A DNA stretch of 64,000 nucleotides from Styela clava (Eukaryota; Chordata; Ascidiacea; Stolidobranchia; Styelidae), in assembly GCF_964204865.1 (NCBI RefSeq), contig NC_135264.1, positions 4,308,001-4,372,000 of the forward strand, read 5' to 3'. Each line of letters opens with the position of its first letter. Positions within the stretch are counted from its first letter, which is position 1. A program made the position numbers and the translations under genes. Below the pieces are notes generated by a model, which was not told the origin of the DNA, made no database searches, and was given only the letters and a program-made list of their open reading frames with translations. Shown here in pieces: positions 37,086 to 48,754 of this stretch.

Positions 37086-37944
37086 CGCAGCCTGGTAAAA
37101 AATTCGGTTCGCGTACCAGCGGGTGGGGTCCTTGTTTAGCCTGTATTTACTCCTGAATGAAAAGGGCTAAGTTCCTTTACTCATTCAGATGAAACATGAT
37201 CAAAAAAGGGAAATATTATTGACGCTCGTAATCAGTCTACTAATAACTATACCTGCCGACCATCTGAAAAGGTTAAGTACAATTTTGACACCGCTTGGAC
37301 AATAAATGGCCGGTTTATTGCTGAAAATAATCCCATTTTGTTTGAAGTTAGGCACTTTTTTGGTACGATACCTGGCGACCAGCACAAATTTCATTTTCCA
37401 AGTTTCAAATCCTGGGGCTAGTTAACCAAGCGCCGTCAAGTGCTTTTAGTTGGCGTGGCATAACCATTTTCGCATATGTCATTTTTAATCCCCACCCGAC
37501 TACGTCATCCAAAAATTACGTCATTACAAAGTCACAGTGACGAAACAAGGCCCGTCAAAGTATACGGATTTCGTCTAACTAAAACGCGCAGACAATCACC
37601 CGAAATCAAGAAAGCTATCTATATCTCTCGTTTTGTCGTCGTAACAATTACGACATGAAATAGATCGCTGGCGAGAGATCGTTGTCGTCGGCGGAGATGC
37701 CATTTCGCGCGATCGTAAATTTGCATTGGCAAGCTCTATGTCGTGATTGTGACGTCATAGTGACGTAATTTTTGAATAGCGTAGTCAGGTGGGGGCCAGG
37801 AATGACATATGAAAAATGTTTGTACCACGCCAACCAGAGGCGTTCATTGAACATGCGCCCAAATCCTATTCTCGCATGTTTGACAGAAATTAGCCGACCC
37901 CGGAAAATCTTCACGCGACCCCACTCACAGTTTGGGAATCACTG
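37086..37944. mobile_element. Decayed hAT terminal region with nested MITE, copy 1
   Basis: The right edge, TTTGGGAATCACTG (ending 37944), read on the opposite strand is CAGTGATTCCCAAA, a typical hAT terminus. The block-2 copy keeps a more complete end with GGGGGCGCGACCCACA (59574-59589). The sequence that follows, CATTAGTGAATGA, is the lipocalin-unit flank. A palindromic MITE (37428-37862) lies inside. Confidence 0.5.
37428..37862. mobile_element. Palindromic MITE (ACTACGTCATCC family), copy 1
   Basis: The two arms mirror each other: TAGTTGGCGTGGCATAACC and CATATGTCATTTTTAATCCC on the left; TTGGCGTGGTACAAAC, CATATGTCATTCC and CCCCACCTGACTACG on the right (opposite strand). The same arm pattern occurs at 44043-44481 and 59080-59505. 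Confidence 0.6.
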
Positions 37945-38820
37945 CATTAGTGAATGAAGATATAAATATTCAGAATTTCAGTTCAGCATATTTTCGTCAC
38001 TTCCTTGTTGAGAGAATATTCTATCCAGCGCACATCAAAGAAAGCTAAGACCATAAATCTTATGCAAGAAAATAATTCAGTAGAAAGCATCTTATTTTAA
38101 ATTTAGAAAGATATTGGATTTTAGTAATGGTAGTTTAATAAGTTACAACTATTTTAAAACAAGTTGACAACATGCCCTGGAAAAGAAATAATTCATATAT
38201 AGGTCATGTAAAACTTACCCTAAAATCAACAGAATTGTGTAATTAATAGTAGAAGTAATTAATATTAATGGTATATATAATTTAAATATTGTATTTATTA
38301 CAAATGTTTTATCGTTTCTAATTTTAAATGCTGTGTACATGAATCAATTAATTTATTTTACCCTTCTATATCCTCACTTTATGTTACGTACTGTATGCAT
38401 TTTGTTACGTAACTTCCTGTACTTCCAAAGAGGTAAACTTTATGTGCTGCAATTTCGTGAGCTGCTTTCACACACATGGACCGCGTTTAGCGAACATGAA
38501 TAATTTTCACTGTATTTCAGACAGAGGAAAATCATGCGAGATGAGTAAAAAGATTTCTACTTCAAAATAGCGGCGGAGGAATGTGCAGTTTATCTCTATT
38601 TTAAATTGTTGCGATCGTATTAGTTTATGGCGTGATAATCCACTAAAACAACTATAAATAATTCGTACTTCAGGTTCCTTCTAATCAAGGGCGAACAATG
38701 TTTATAAATATTTAGCTCCATGCGCTCCCAGAAAAGAGCCGGAAGTTGTAATGTTCTAATTCTCAAAAACTAACCGACTTGCACTATGTTTAGACATTTC
38801 AGTTTAATAATTCAGATACA
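37945..38820 (+). promoter_or_regulatory. L2 upstream region
   Basis: Almost identical to 59603-60470 before L4. TATAAATA at 38703-38710 lies 118 bp before the ATG. It is followed by the shared GCGCTCCCAGAAAA and GTAATGTTCTAATTCTCAA blocks. No gene of its own. Confidence 0.55.
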
Positions 38821-41269
38821 ATGTTTTTTACGAAGATAATTTTAGCAACATTATTGCTTTCGGCTGCTATTGCATTTGAACAGAAATGCTTTTTTCCTGA
38901 GCTAGCAAGGGATTTCGATGCTTACAAGGTAGGTTGGTAAAAACATTGTTTTCATATTTTAAATACCAGGCATCGGAGCTTTTCAATTTTATACTGCTAC
39001 ATGTCCCGTGTAGTTATTTTGATATATATCTTTCTGACGAATCATCGTTATCATAAAATGTGTTTAATATTTCGCTTGTCCTGGGTCCGCTAAACACGGT
39101 TTTTACTAATACGCATATTTCAATGACTTAGCTGCACGGTACTACATGGTACACAGGACTGCAAACGAATGATGCTGTAGCGGCTAATATAAAATGCGAA
39201 CGAGCAGGAAATTTTACAGAAACTTCCACTGGTTTTCAGACTGACTTTAGAACTTTCAAAAAAAGGTATTGTATATGTCACTCCGCGAAATTGAAATTAA
39301 TTTACTATAATTACCTACAAATGCATTTCTAAGACTACTCTTAACAGAACAAGTGAAGTATTGTCACATTTGTATCAAAATTTGTTAACGTAAGGAGAAA
39401 TCAGCATGTACAGCGGTAGCAAAAATATATTAGTTCGAAGAACCAGATTATGCGTTAGTCAACAGTTCGTAAATTTTGTGGGGCCTTTACAAAATATAAA
39501 ATATGTCCATCACAATATCAAATCTAAACTGCTCCAAATATATCACTTTTTAGACTAGAGATTTCGACTAAGAATTTATTATTCAAATCCATACATGTTA
39601 CACAATCCATTTAGATATATATTTACAGTAATAATCAATTCTACCAGTTTCAGCACCAACTGTATCCAATCATTATTCACAACTTCAGGTATGTCAATCA
39701 ACCTCTTACCCCGTCCAAAATTAGTCGAACATCCTCGATACATCGAGTATGATTCGAATCCAAGTAAATGCGGAGTACGTGAATATGTCTGCAGTTTCAA
39801 CAACGCTGAATTGAGCAAATTAGGAAAGACTCATAAAATATTTAGTGACCACCAGTATCTCAATCAATTTCTTTATTTTACGATGATGTTTTGTTTTTAA
39901 GCAACGAACACATCGATTGGGTTGCCCATTTCACTTTTCTACGATCCGCGGTGTATCAGGAAAGCAAAGTTAAAGATGGTAAGCAAAAGTTAAAATGTTG
40001 AACTTTCCAGTTACAATCTGTTTTAGCTTTTATTTTATCCCCAAAACAGACGCTATAGTCGATAATTTGAAACAGTACCTCAAACATTTATATTCATAAA
40101 TTTCAAGATATATATGCCATTAATTTACGCATATCACGGCAAAATACTGTCGATCAACATGTTAGTTGGTGAACTGTAATACTTCCAACAGTTCCCTTCA
40201 AACCCCCTCTTCGCCCATCGCAATAAAATCAGCCCCAATACTAAAACGCACGCAATCTATATTTATTTTGTATTATATGATCCTCCAGATTTTTCGATGA
40301 CTAATGCTTACACTTTTGACGAACACGGAAAGTACAACAGCGCTGCCGACAGCATTGGTTTGTGTTGATTGATCTATTTATAATGTTAATGTATATATGT
40401 TTTTCATTGTGATACTGTGTAAACTCTAATACTCAACATAAAAACAGTAACATAGGCATTTGCTATATCGTTGCATAAATTTATTGGACAATATGTTATT
40501 TTCATCATAAGTTCGAAAGGAAAGCGACAATAAATCTAGCAACTAACTAATGCTTGGTGTTAGATGAGTTTTTGTCTCTCTCGTCGTGGTTTTCGTTAAA
40601 GAAACACTCGAGATAATTCTCAGATTGTTATGTATATATTTCATACATTCGCCAGGAACTTAATCTTTTTTTAACCTAGGTGAATGCGTGTAAAATGTTC
40701 ATTTTATTTATTCTGCACAGTCGAGAATGTTCTTCTGGAACGAGATTTTGCATTTATATCTGATTATCTGAACTACTGTATGGGAATTCTATGTTCGGCA
40801 GAAGGTAAGAAATCGCAAATGCGATATAACTCATTATTACACAAGTTCTTTGGCTTATCGGTGACCGGAAGCGGAGACCTGTATGAAAGTGCCAACAGGG
40901 AGGGGGAGTGGTAATAATTTTGATTGAATAAAAAACACAAAAAATTTTTCATGACTTTCTTGAAACAGAAGCATTCTCTTATATTCAATACTGCTTGCAT
41001 GGGTGTGCCAAAGTTTCATTGACACGTGACACAAAAACTACGATATTTTATTTATTTAAATTCATTCGTTTAGTTATAAGAAATTTTCGTTCTGTTGACA
41101 ATATGAAACAGATTTTCATTGCAGCATGTTTTTAGGACAATGGATCGTTTGGATTTATTTTCAAACCAAGACTCCAAGTCTTACAAATATTGCAGCTGCC
41201 TACAATGAACTGCAACGCTTGGGAGTATCAACACAACTCTATGCATCACAGTGCGAAAAGGCACATTGA
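38821..41269 (+). CDS. Secreted lipocalin L2 (six exons)
   Basis: Exons 38821-38928, 39132-39265, 39902-39978, 40289-40357, 40721-40804 and 41136-41269 have exactly the lengths and phases of L1 and give 201 residues. Signal peptide MFFTKIILATLLLSAAIA; GxW region LHGTTWYTG; end motif WIYFQTKTPS. In exon 5 the Trp of L1/L3 is replaced by Cys (LNYCMGILC), adding a fifth cysteine; L4 shares this. An open frame in intron 2 (39595-39900) is not an exon: the matching intron stretch has a stop in L1 and L4. Poly-A signal at 41353-41358. Same inferred role as L1. Confidence 0.87.
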
Positions 41270-42054
41270 ATTATATAAAGATTCTGATCATGGAAGAAAA
41301 ATTGATTTGAGTTGATTATTTTCCACAGATGACCAAACACCTAAATATAAATAATAAATCGTTATAGCATATATCATACATTTATATACCATAATACCTG
41401 GAATGCGAATTTCAACGCAGTATTTTACTCTGAGCTTTACTTTACAATGGGTTTGCTATAAAACTCATTTTGATGAATAAATTGTCACGCATCAAGTATT
41501 ATTCTTTTTACTGCTTTTCGCCACTGGTAGTCCAATGTTTATCCCATTGTCGAGAGTTCGACCATTGATGACTTGACAATGGATAGAAAACTCATTGTTG
41601 TCGCCACAGACGTGCCACGTTTGAATGTCCTTCTGTAATATCATATTCTGGGGCGCTTAAACAATGCTCTTCTTATGGCGGAGCCGCGTGAAATTAAATC
41701 CTGAAATCTCGTAAAATGGGTCATTATACCGGGAAATTCAATGGTAAATATGTTTATACGGCTGTATTCATATACACTGTTGAAATAGAAATTATATGAT
41801 GTATTCGAACAAATTTATATCTGGCCATAAGTGCGAACATGTAGGTGACATCGTATATTAAATCCAAAGTGGAATATGCGACCAGGGGGTGGTTTCTGAT
41901 TAAATTTTGAATTTGTGGAAATGTCTGAATGGCGTGCGATTGCATTTTGTTATATTTGTCGATCTAATTCAGTGTGATCCGTAATGTTGGACTCCGAGCA
42001 CCTTCACGCCGTTATTTATTCTCTCTCACTATGCCTGCGATATATCTTTTAGGG
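41270..42054 (+). other. L2 3' flank
   Basis: Co-linear with 62915-63709 after L4. It has the poly-A signal and then unique sequence up to the hAT insertion. The minus frame 41754-41945 and others have no support. No gene seen. Confidence 0.6.
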
Positions 42055-43329
42055 CAGGGGTGTGCAACCTTCATTGACAGGAGGCCAGATACAAGTTACT
42101 GGATAAAGCCGCGGGCCGCACCTACACTCTTAACAGAAAAAGAGGATATTTGCCATTTCCACCCCCTCCATTTGGGTGTAGTGATGAATTTTCCGTCTTA
42201 TTTCGTTGCATAATTTTATATACACCGTGCTAATGCATTCACAGGGTGTGTTACCAAACATTTTCTCCACTAAACTTGGTGGAAATGCATGAACGCGTCA
42301 TGTCACGTGATATCGAGGTGACTATGACGATGTGAGAAGGCTGAACGCTATTGGCTGAAATCGTTTCGAATATTTTTATGCGCGGTGACTTGACTTATCA
42401 CTCTGCCGAGGCTTCGATGAAACTCTGTGCATAACAGACTGTCTGCGGTAAACAACTCCAATTTTCAATAGATAGAATAAGTGGGTGGGCACAGTTTGTG
42501 TTGAACTTGTCTCAAGCTACAATATGTGGAAAACTTACATCGTGTGGAGAGGTCTGGAGGTTTAAGCTTGCTGGTACAGGTAAGATTTCGAATTATTAAG
42601 TTGGCTAGGTCGGGTCGGGTGCGGTCGCATTTTTGAACGGCGCAGAAAGATTAGATTGACAACATTGAACCAGCACTTAAGGAATATCAACAAGTAAAGG
42701 CCGAAATATGAAATTACATGGCAGCATAAAGGCAACATACGGTCATCATAACAGAATCGAAAGATGAATACAACAGGGATTGATTCAGATATTTTATTTT
42801 GTGACAAAGAGTATGATATACTGCTATTTCTAGAAATTCGGCTTGAATACTGAATATTCAACTATATATGTGTAAATAGTTTGCAGTGTAACTTACAGTG
42901 TAACATTTTTAAACATTCATTTAGTGGCATATTTTTGATTTGTTCTCTCCGTGTGTATACCGGTACTGTTTTAACAATGTTGGCCACGTCAATGTATCAA
43001 TTAGGCTACAGACCTGCTCACGTGTGATTAGTGTTTTTCCTAATAATTGCTTTTATGAGTGTCCGCACACCGAATTTGCCGCCATGGTTTTGCGTTTGTT
43101 TGTATATTGAACCACTTATCACCTTTTCCGCAATGCCCAATCTAGCAATCAGTGTAGTTTTTCATGGCTTGGTTGTTCTTAAAGCTTTCATGGCTTCATG
43201 AGTATGACTATCGTCGCAAATTTATTACATTCCACTCCCCACATTATCTTTGCATGAGGTTGTAGGTATTGGTCATTATCAACGTAATTGTTGAAAGAGA
43301 GTACAACAGCCCGAAAGTTTATTGCTATC

Positions 43330-43528
43330 GTGTATTTTGTTTTTAAGTTTGGCCCAAGCCTCATTTAATTGGGCTTGTGTTTTTGTGTGCGTGCTGGTGG
43401 GCAGGCACATGAGATACTTCATGTTTTAAACTTTTTTGTAGGTTTTGCTTGCCCTCCAGAATTCTCCATTTTAAATTTAGGTTTGTTATGGAGTTTTCGA
43501 AATAAACTATCTATCTATCTATCTATCC
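43330..43528 (+). mobile_element. Truncated LINE-like 3' end with (CTAT)n tail
   Basis: The sequence ends TATGGAGTTTTCGAAATAAA followed by (CTAT)n at 43508-43528. A 3' end closing in a tetranucleotide repeat is typical of CR1/RTE-like non-LTR elements. No reverse transcriptase is present. The 114-codon frame at 43369-43713 runs out of this piece and is not a gene. Confidence 0.4.
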
Positions 43529-43700
43529 TGATAAACAAACGCGAAATTATAGTACCGGTGCGGTACCTTAATCTAGCCATAATTAAACAATCGATCAGTC
43601 AATCCACTACTACTATTACCCTACAGTGTTCATGTGGATTCAGATTGCGTTCAGCTAACGTTGCCAGTCAAGCAAACCAAAGCTTTGTTTGCTCCCGTCT

Positions 43701-43775
43701 TCAGTATTTATAATTACTTACCGGTACTCTTTTATATTGCTTTTACGAGACGAATAAACATACATACATACATAC
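43701..43775 (+). mobile_element. LINE-like 3' end with (CATA)n tail, copy 2
   Basis: Matches 8201-8268, including TTTTACGAGACGAATAAA and the (CATA)n tail, with a short TACCGG insertion. Confidence 0.5.
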
Positions 43776-44042
43776 TATGTCAGTATGTCAAGTGATCGGT
43801 ACAGGTACTAGATAAGACTAGGCTATAGCCTATAACGGTAAATACAGAAATTTAACGTTATCAGTAACTTATATCGTGAGTCGTAAATTCTGAACTTCGT
43901 ACAAGTAACGTGAGCTACGGTATTCTATCTCAACTAGCCTAGATACCGGTACCGGTAGCCTACTTTTGATTTGCCAAACTTCAGATCTTGTCAAGCTTTG
44001 TTCGCTAACGTTAAGTGACCAGTACTAGGCCTAGATAATATG

Positions 44043-44481
44043 GGTGTCCTGAAGTACGCGCCGCATGTACCTACTTATAGTTCTGTAGTTGGCCTGTCTC
44101 GACAATTTTTGCATATCTAATTTCTAACCCCCACATGACTACGTCATCCGGAAATTACATCACTGCATCACCATCGCGTCATAGAGCTTTCTAAAGTATA
44201 GTTACGATCATCCGAAATGGCATCTGTGCAGCGATCTCTCTTTTATCGCTGTATCGATATCGTTTCGACGACAAGAAATAGGCTAGCTTGCTCAACTTCG
44301 GATGATTGTCTGTGCAACCATCCGTATACTTTTGAGGGCCGTATTACGTCATTGCGACTTCTCAGTGATGTGATTTTTGGATGACGTAGTCATGTCTGCA
44401 TGTGGGGGTTAGAAATTACATATGTAAATATTGTTGAGCCAGGCCAACTAGAAGTACTTGCGGCGCATACTTCAGGAGACC
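44043..44481. mobile_element. Palindromic MITE (ACTACGTCATCC family), copy 2
   Basis: Outer ends GGTGTCCTGAAGTACGCGCC and, on the opposite strand, GGTCTCCTGAAGTATGCGCC. Inner arms carry TTCTAACCCCCACATG and GACTACGTCATCC in inverse orientation. The terminal CTCCTGAAGTATGCG motif is also that of the elements at 3380 and 12642, so the families may be related. A partial AGATA match flanks it, but a full 9-bp duplication is not clear. Confidence 0.7.
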
Positions 44482-44902
44482 AGATAGGACTATATAAATA
44501 CAGAAATATATCGTTATCAGTAACTTATATTGCGAGTCTAACTTCTGAACTTCGTACCAGTAACGGGAGCTATCTCAACTAATCTTGATTTGCCATACTC
44601 GCCAAAAGGATTCTGTACAGGCTATTGCTGTATTGGGCTTATTTATCTGTTTATTACATGTTTGGTGAGTCGAGCGGAAACAATTTATTTTTCTTTTGTG
44701 CTTAACTTGGAATTACACAATTTTAACAGCTATCATACATTTTGTTAGTAGCCTACTGAGCACATAACTTTCTATTCAGGATGTTGATTTTCTTGAAAAT
44801 GAAGATGATCACTGTAGGAACTAAATGAGAGAAATATAGCAGATGAGCAGTGCTGCAGTGAACAACTCATAGGTGAGTCTTGTTATTTTATGCAATAAGA
44901 AT

Positions 44903-45587
44903 ATCGCCGGACGAGAACAGAACAGGCCTAAGTCAAAATTTCGAGTTTTGAGTAAAATGCGAAAAACAATTTGTAATTTTTTTATTTTCGAATTTGTAAA
45001 TATTCACACTTAGTAAATACCTGAGCTCTGGTTATTCAAGTGTGGATGAGAATATCTTTGTAATCGATATTTTTTGCCACTTAACTTCAATTCCTTCCAG
45101 CTTTTTTACCCCCATAAAGGATTTTTGGCCCATTCTGTTCCCAATAACTTCTGAATTTTTTGTATGGGATGCAAAGTAAAACAAGGTGACTTAGGCCTAA
45201 GTTGCACTGAATAATTTTTTAGGGATGTAAGTTTCGGACATTTCATTTCTGATGTTCATGCTCATCATACTGGAACTTAGGACTCTTTTTTTTTTCAATA
45301 TTTTGGGGTTTTGAGCCATGCTCCACATTCTACAAGGTGGTGGTCTTGAAATCCTGAATTTCTCAATAATAAAAATTTAAGCTGGACTTAGGCCCATTCT
45401 GTTCTTAACTTCTACAAAATATTATAGTCCTATCCTAGGTCCAGCTGAAATTTTTATTATTCAGAAATTCAGGATTTCAAGACCATCCACTGTGTAGAGC
45501 ATGGCTCAAAACCCCAAAATATTGAAAAAAGATGAATTTTCCAAAAATGTGACTTAGGCCCCTTCTGTTCTCATCCTGCGATATGCA
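44903..45587. repeat. Large inverted repeat / hairpin element
   Basis: Outer arms: ATATCGCCGGACGAGAACAG at 44903 and its inverse near 45587. Inner arms: 45290-45390 and 45436-45531 are near-perfect inverse copies (for example TTGGGGTTTTGAGCCATGCT) separated by about 45 bp. Motifs of the type CTTAGGCCCATTCTGTTC recur within. It is probably a nested foldback or MITE-like element. No coding capacity. Confidence 0.65.
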
Positions 45588-45598
45588 AGTCTAATAAT

Positions 45599-46140
45599 GG
45601 TACATGTTTTTAAATCTAGTGCGTTGTATTTGGGTGTAAATTACAGTGCGAAAATGAATAAAATAATGTTACCATTACAAATATATTGTTGAAAATAACT
45701 TTCTATTCAGGATGTTAATTTTCTTGAAAATGAAGATGATCACAGTATTGGAACTCACAAGTAGCTAATAGCAGAGAAACCAAATGGGAGAAATATAGCA
45801 GATGAGCAGTGAACAACTGATAGGTTGGTACATGTTTTTAAATCTAGTGCGTTGTATTTGGGTGTAAATTACAGTGCGAAAATGAATAAAATAATGTTAC
45901 CATTACAAATATATTGTTGAAAATAACTTTCTATTCAGGATGTTAATTTTCTTGAAAATAAAGATGATCACAGTATTGGAACTCACAAGTAGCTAATAGC
46001 AGAGAAACCAAATGGGAGAAATATAGCAGATGAGCAGTGAACAACTGATAGGTTGGTACATGTTTTTAAATCTAGTGCGTTGTATTTGGGTGTAAAATAC
46101 AGTGTTGAGAATGAATGAAATAATGTCACCATTACAAACA
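45599..46140 (+). repeat. 228-bp tandem repeat, about 2.4 copies
   Basis: TACATGTTTTTAAATCTAGT begins at 45601, 45829 and 46057, exactly 228 bp apart. Each full unit contains a splice-acceptor-like CTATTCAG followed by a short open stretch reading DVNFLENEDDH (45711 and 45939). A diverged third instance of that stretch occurs at 44780. The repeated exon-like piece may be part of a gene carried by the nested element. Confidence 0.8.
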
Positions 46141-46480
46141 TATTGTTGAAATTTTTGACTCTATATAGCCTATATGTAGATGTATGATGATATCACTCTA
46201 TGCTTTAAAATCATGAAGAGTTAGAATCAATACTTATTACTTATGTCTAGCCCTAGTGGATTGGGATTTAACTTAGTTTAGTGAAATTCGTCTATTTCAA
46301 TATGACCTTGGTAAGAAGAAAAACTGAAAAAATAGCTAGTCTGTGTTGTTCAGCACTTATAAATTACTATCATAAATTACTTGTTGGAAACATTTTTATT
46401 GAATATGTTCGAAGTTAACATGCGACCGTTTTTCTACTGCAAAAGACATACTCATCTAATCTCTTTTTTTGTATTTTTAG

Positions 46481-46620
46481 ATTGTAAGTCCAATCCAATG
46501 ATGAACTCTGGATCATCACTAGATCACAGTTCGAATGGAAGCTTTAATTACACAAAAGCAATGGCAGTGGCCAGTGATGGACTCTTTGTTACAGGATTTT
46601 CAATCTACAAATACCATTAG
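46481..46620 (+). CDS. Candidate terminal exon in the nested element
   Basis: A pyrimidine-rich acceptor (TTTTTTGTATTTTTAG, ending 46480) precedes an open stretch to TAG at 46620. It would enter in phase 1 and read DCKSNPMMNSGSSL and, at the end, ASDGLFVTGFSIYKYH. I recognise no family with confidence. It may be the last exon of a gene of the 4.87-kb element, with the DVNFLENEDDH-type pieces as earlier exons, or it may be chance. Confidence 0.25.
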
Positions 46621-47727
46621 GTAGCAGAAAAGCTTGACATTCATCACAGCATGCCTACTGCTCCTGCCAAATGAAGAATTCCCATTCAAATAACAAAAAA
46701 GGCGTAACTTGACTTTCTCATTACGACTGTATTTATTTGCGACCTTTAGTAGTCAATTTCGCCGAATATTTACTGTTTTAATAAATTGTTTAAATCTTGA
46801 AAACCTGTCGTGGTTTCATGCTTCCTTTGGGTGGTTATAGTACGTTTCCAGGCTTGCAAGAAGGTTGATCTTCCTACCGATTTGGGTGGGGTTGTTAGGG
46901 TGGAAATGTCAAACACCTACCCAAAGGGTGGAAGGAGTAGAAAACCTTGGGAACCAAATATTTCGTTGGGAATTACCACTTTTTTCATTTAGAGTGTAGA
47001 AACTCGACCTATGAAAGGCTCTGGGTACAAAATATCAACTTACGAAAATTCTTCTAGTGATATTGCTTCGGCTAACATAATATTTTCTACATACGAAAGA
47101 TCGGAAACCTTCAAAACGCGTGCGGTGATATTTGTTTAATTTTTTAACGTTTTGCTTAAAACATTGCAGCCATGTGAGACGCGGCAAAAAATTATCTGAC
47201 ACGTTTGTTTCCCGCGGGTTTATACAACGTGTTGCTAGCGAGATTCAGTGAGAAGACGATGATGCGATGAAAAAATAAATATAAAATTTTGAATTTCATG
47301 TATGTGTGCTTACATGCTTTTAATTTTAATTGAATTCAGTGAGACACGCGTTTTTATAACATTGTGCATTTCGTAGCAGGATTTTGCTACCTTGTTTTAG
47401 TAATATGACAGCGGCACTCAGTTATTAGTATAGACCTGGTAAAAGAGAGAGAGATTGCTCGCACGCACCAAATTAAATGATCTGAAAACTCGTTTCGTGG
47501 GAACACCATTAAAAGTTGGCGCTTCTCCGCGAGCCATACAAATTTTCTTATCGAGCCACAGTTTGCACAGCCCTGTTTTAAGGCATTCTGAAACTATCGT
47601 CGGGGCCACATGCAACTTTTACTCTGGGTATTATGAAATATAAGATAAAAAATGCAATGCATATTTAGTCAATTTTAAATGTACTAAATAAATCGTAGTT
47701 TTTGGATATTTTATTCCGGTGACAGCA

Positions 47728-48235
47728 CATTTGAACCTACGTACATTTGAACCCGTACATCTGAACCCGTAATTTGAACCCAGGACAATTGCACCTGTAT
47801 ACTATTGCACCTATGGACATTTGCACCTACGGACATTTGAACCCATACATTTCCACCCGTGGATTTTAGCACCCGCATATAGATTGAACCCGCGGACATT
47901 TGAACCCGTGTACGTTTGCACCCGCGTACATTTGAACCCATGTACATTTGCATCCGCGGACATTTGAACCCATGTACGTTTGCACCCGCGTACATTTGAA
48001 CCCATGTACATTTGCACCCGCGGACATTTGAACCCATGTACATTTGAACCCACGAACATTTGCACCCGCGGACATTTGAACCCATGTACATTTGCACCCG
48101 CGGACATTTGAACCCACATACATTTACACCCGCGTACTTTTACACCCGCGTACAATTGTACGCACAGACATTTGCACCCATGAACATCTACACCCATGGG
48201 CATTTGCATTTACGGATATTAGCGTCTTTACATAT
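47728..48235. repeat. Left MULE terminus: 16-bp tandem repeats
   Basis: About 31 units of ACATTTGMACCCRYGK, alternating an A type (GAACCCATGT) and a C type (GCACCCGCGG). Because 16 is not a multiple of three and stops are lacking on the minus strand, all three minus frames stay open with the same 16-residue repeat. Those open frames (for example 47711-48097, 47811-48209, 47866-48123) are not genes. Confidence 0.9.
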
Positions 48236-48568
48236 ACACCCTTATCCTTCCATGCTATGTATATACTATAGTATATAGGATTGGAAGGTACACTTAGGAT
48301 TCTTTCTCCAAATGCATACGTTGCGAAAACAATCAATATTACCATGGAATTCTCAATTATATACTCGAAGGCTTTATTACAACTATTTTCTATATATTTA
48401 AATTATATTATACTCCGTCTGTCATTGTCATCGCAATTGTCGATATCATAAGACTCAATGGACAAAATGTTCCGCTGTCGAATGCGAGCCAAAATTGGGG
48501 AGTATGATTTGTGCTTTGAACGGTCGACGACTCTTGAAGAGCGCGAGCAAGGATTTTAATTGATGTGT

Positions 48569-48680
48569 TAGTTCGATCCCGCGCAAAGTTTTTCCTCGCA
48601 TCAATGCCCTTTTTCCCTCGCAGATAGTTCGATCCCGCGCAAAGTTTTTCCTCGCATCAATGCCCTTTTTCCCTCGCAGA
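48569..48680. repeat. 56-bp tandem duplication
   Basis: Two adjacent copies (48569-48624 and 48625-48680) of a unit starting TAGTTCGATCCCGCGC and ending TTTCCCTCGCAGA. It lies between the left terminus and the transposase start. The minus-strand frame across it is a by-product. Confidence 0.85.
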
Positions 48681-48754
48681 CAATTCCAAACTGTTTCTTC
48701 AGGACGTTGCAGCTGCGAAGATGACAAGTCCCTTTGCGAAAACAAGTTGGAAAC

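Larger units (their letters stand above)
42125..46996. mobile_element. 4.87-kb nested element with TA target duplication
   Basis: It starts CACTCTTAACAGAAAAAG. Its end reads CACTCTAAATGAAAAAAG on the opposite strand. It is flanked by TA at 42123-42124 and 46997-46998. Block 2 has an uninterrupted CCTAGAAACTCG at the matching point (63766-63777), which defines the insertion to the base. TA duplication fits Tc1/mariner-like elements, but I found no transposase and leave the superfamily open. It carries LINE tails, a MITE, a large hairpin and 228-bp tandem repeats. Confidence 0.8.
42055..47575. mobile_element. Non-autonomous hAT element, carrying a nested insertion
   Basis: Left end CAGGGGTGTGCAACCTTC. 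The right end, read on the opposite strand, is CAGGGCTGTGCAAACTGTGG. These are typical hAT termini. Flanks TTTTAGGG (42047-42054) and TTTTAAGG (47576-47583) form an 8-bp target duplication with one mismatch. About 650 bp belong to this element; the rest (42125-46996) is a younger insertion. No hAT transposase is encoded. The block-2 copy starts at 63710. Confidence 0.8.

Noticed and set aside
39595..39900. 101-codon frame in L2 intron 2 resembling an extra exon
   Set aside because: The same stretch in L1 and L4 has an in-frame TAA, and exon 2 to exon 3 splicing is already in phase without it.
47711..48209. Three overlapping minus-strand open frames of 85-132 codons with a 16-residue repeat (and matching plus frames at 51302-51821)
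   Set aside because: They are translations of the 16-bp terminal repeat. All three frames are open because the unit lacks stops and 16 is not divisible by three. No signal peptide or other coding evidence.
48455..48745. 96-codon minus-strand frame upstream of the transposase
   Set aside because: Its internal repeat is a translated 56-bp DNA duplication. It lies in the 5' region of the MULE and overlaps the transposase start.
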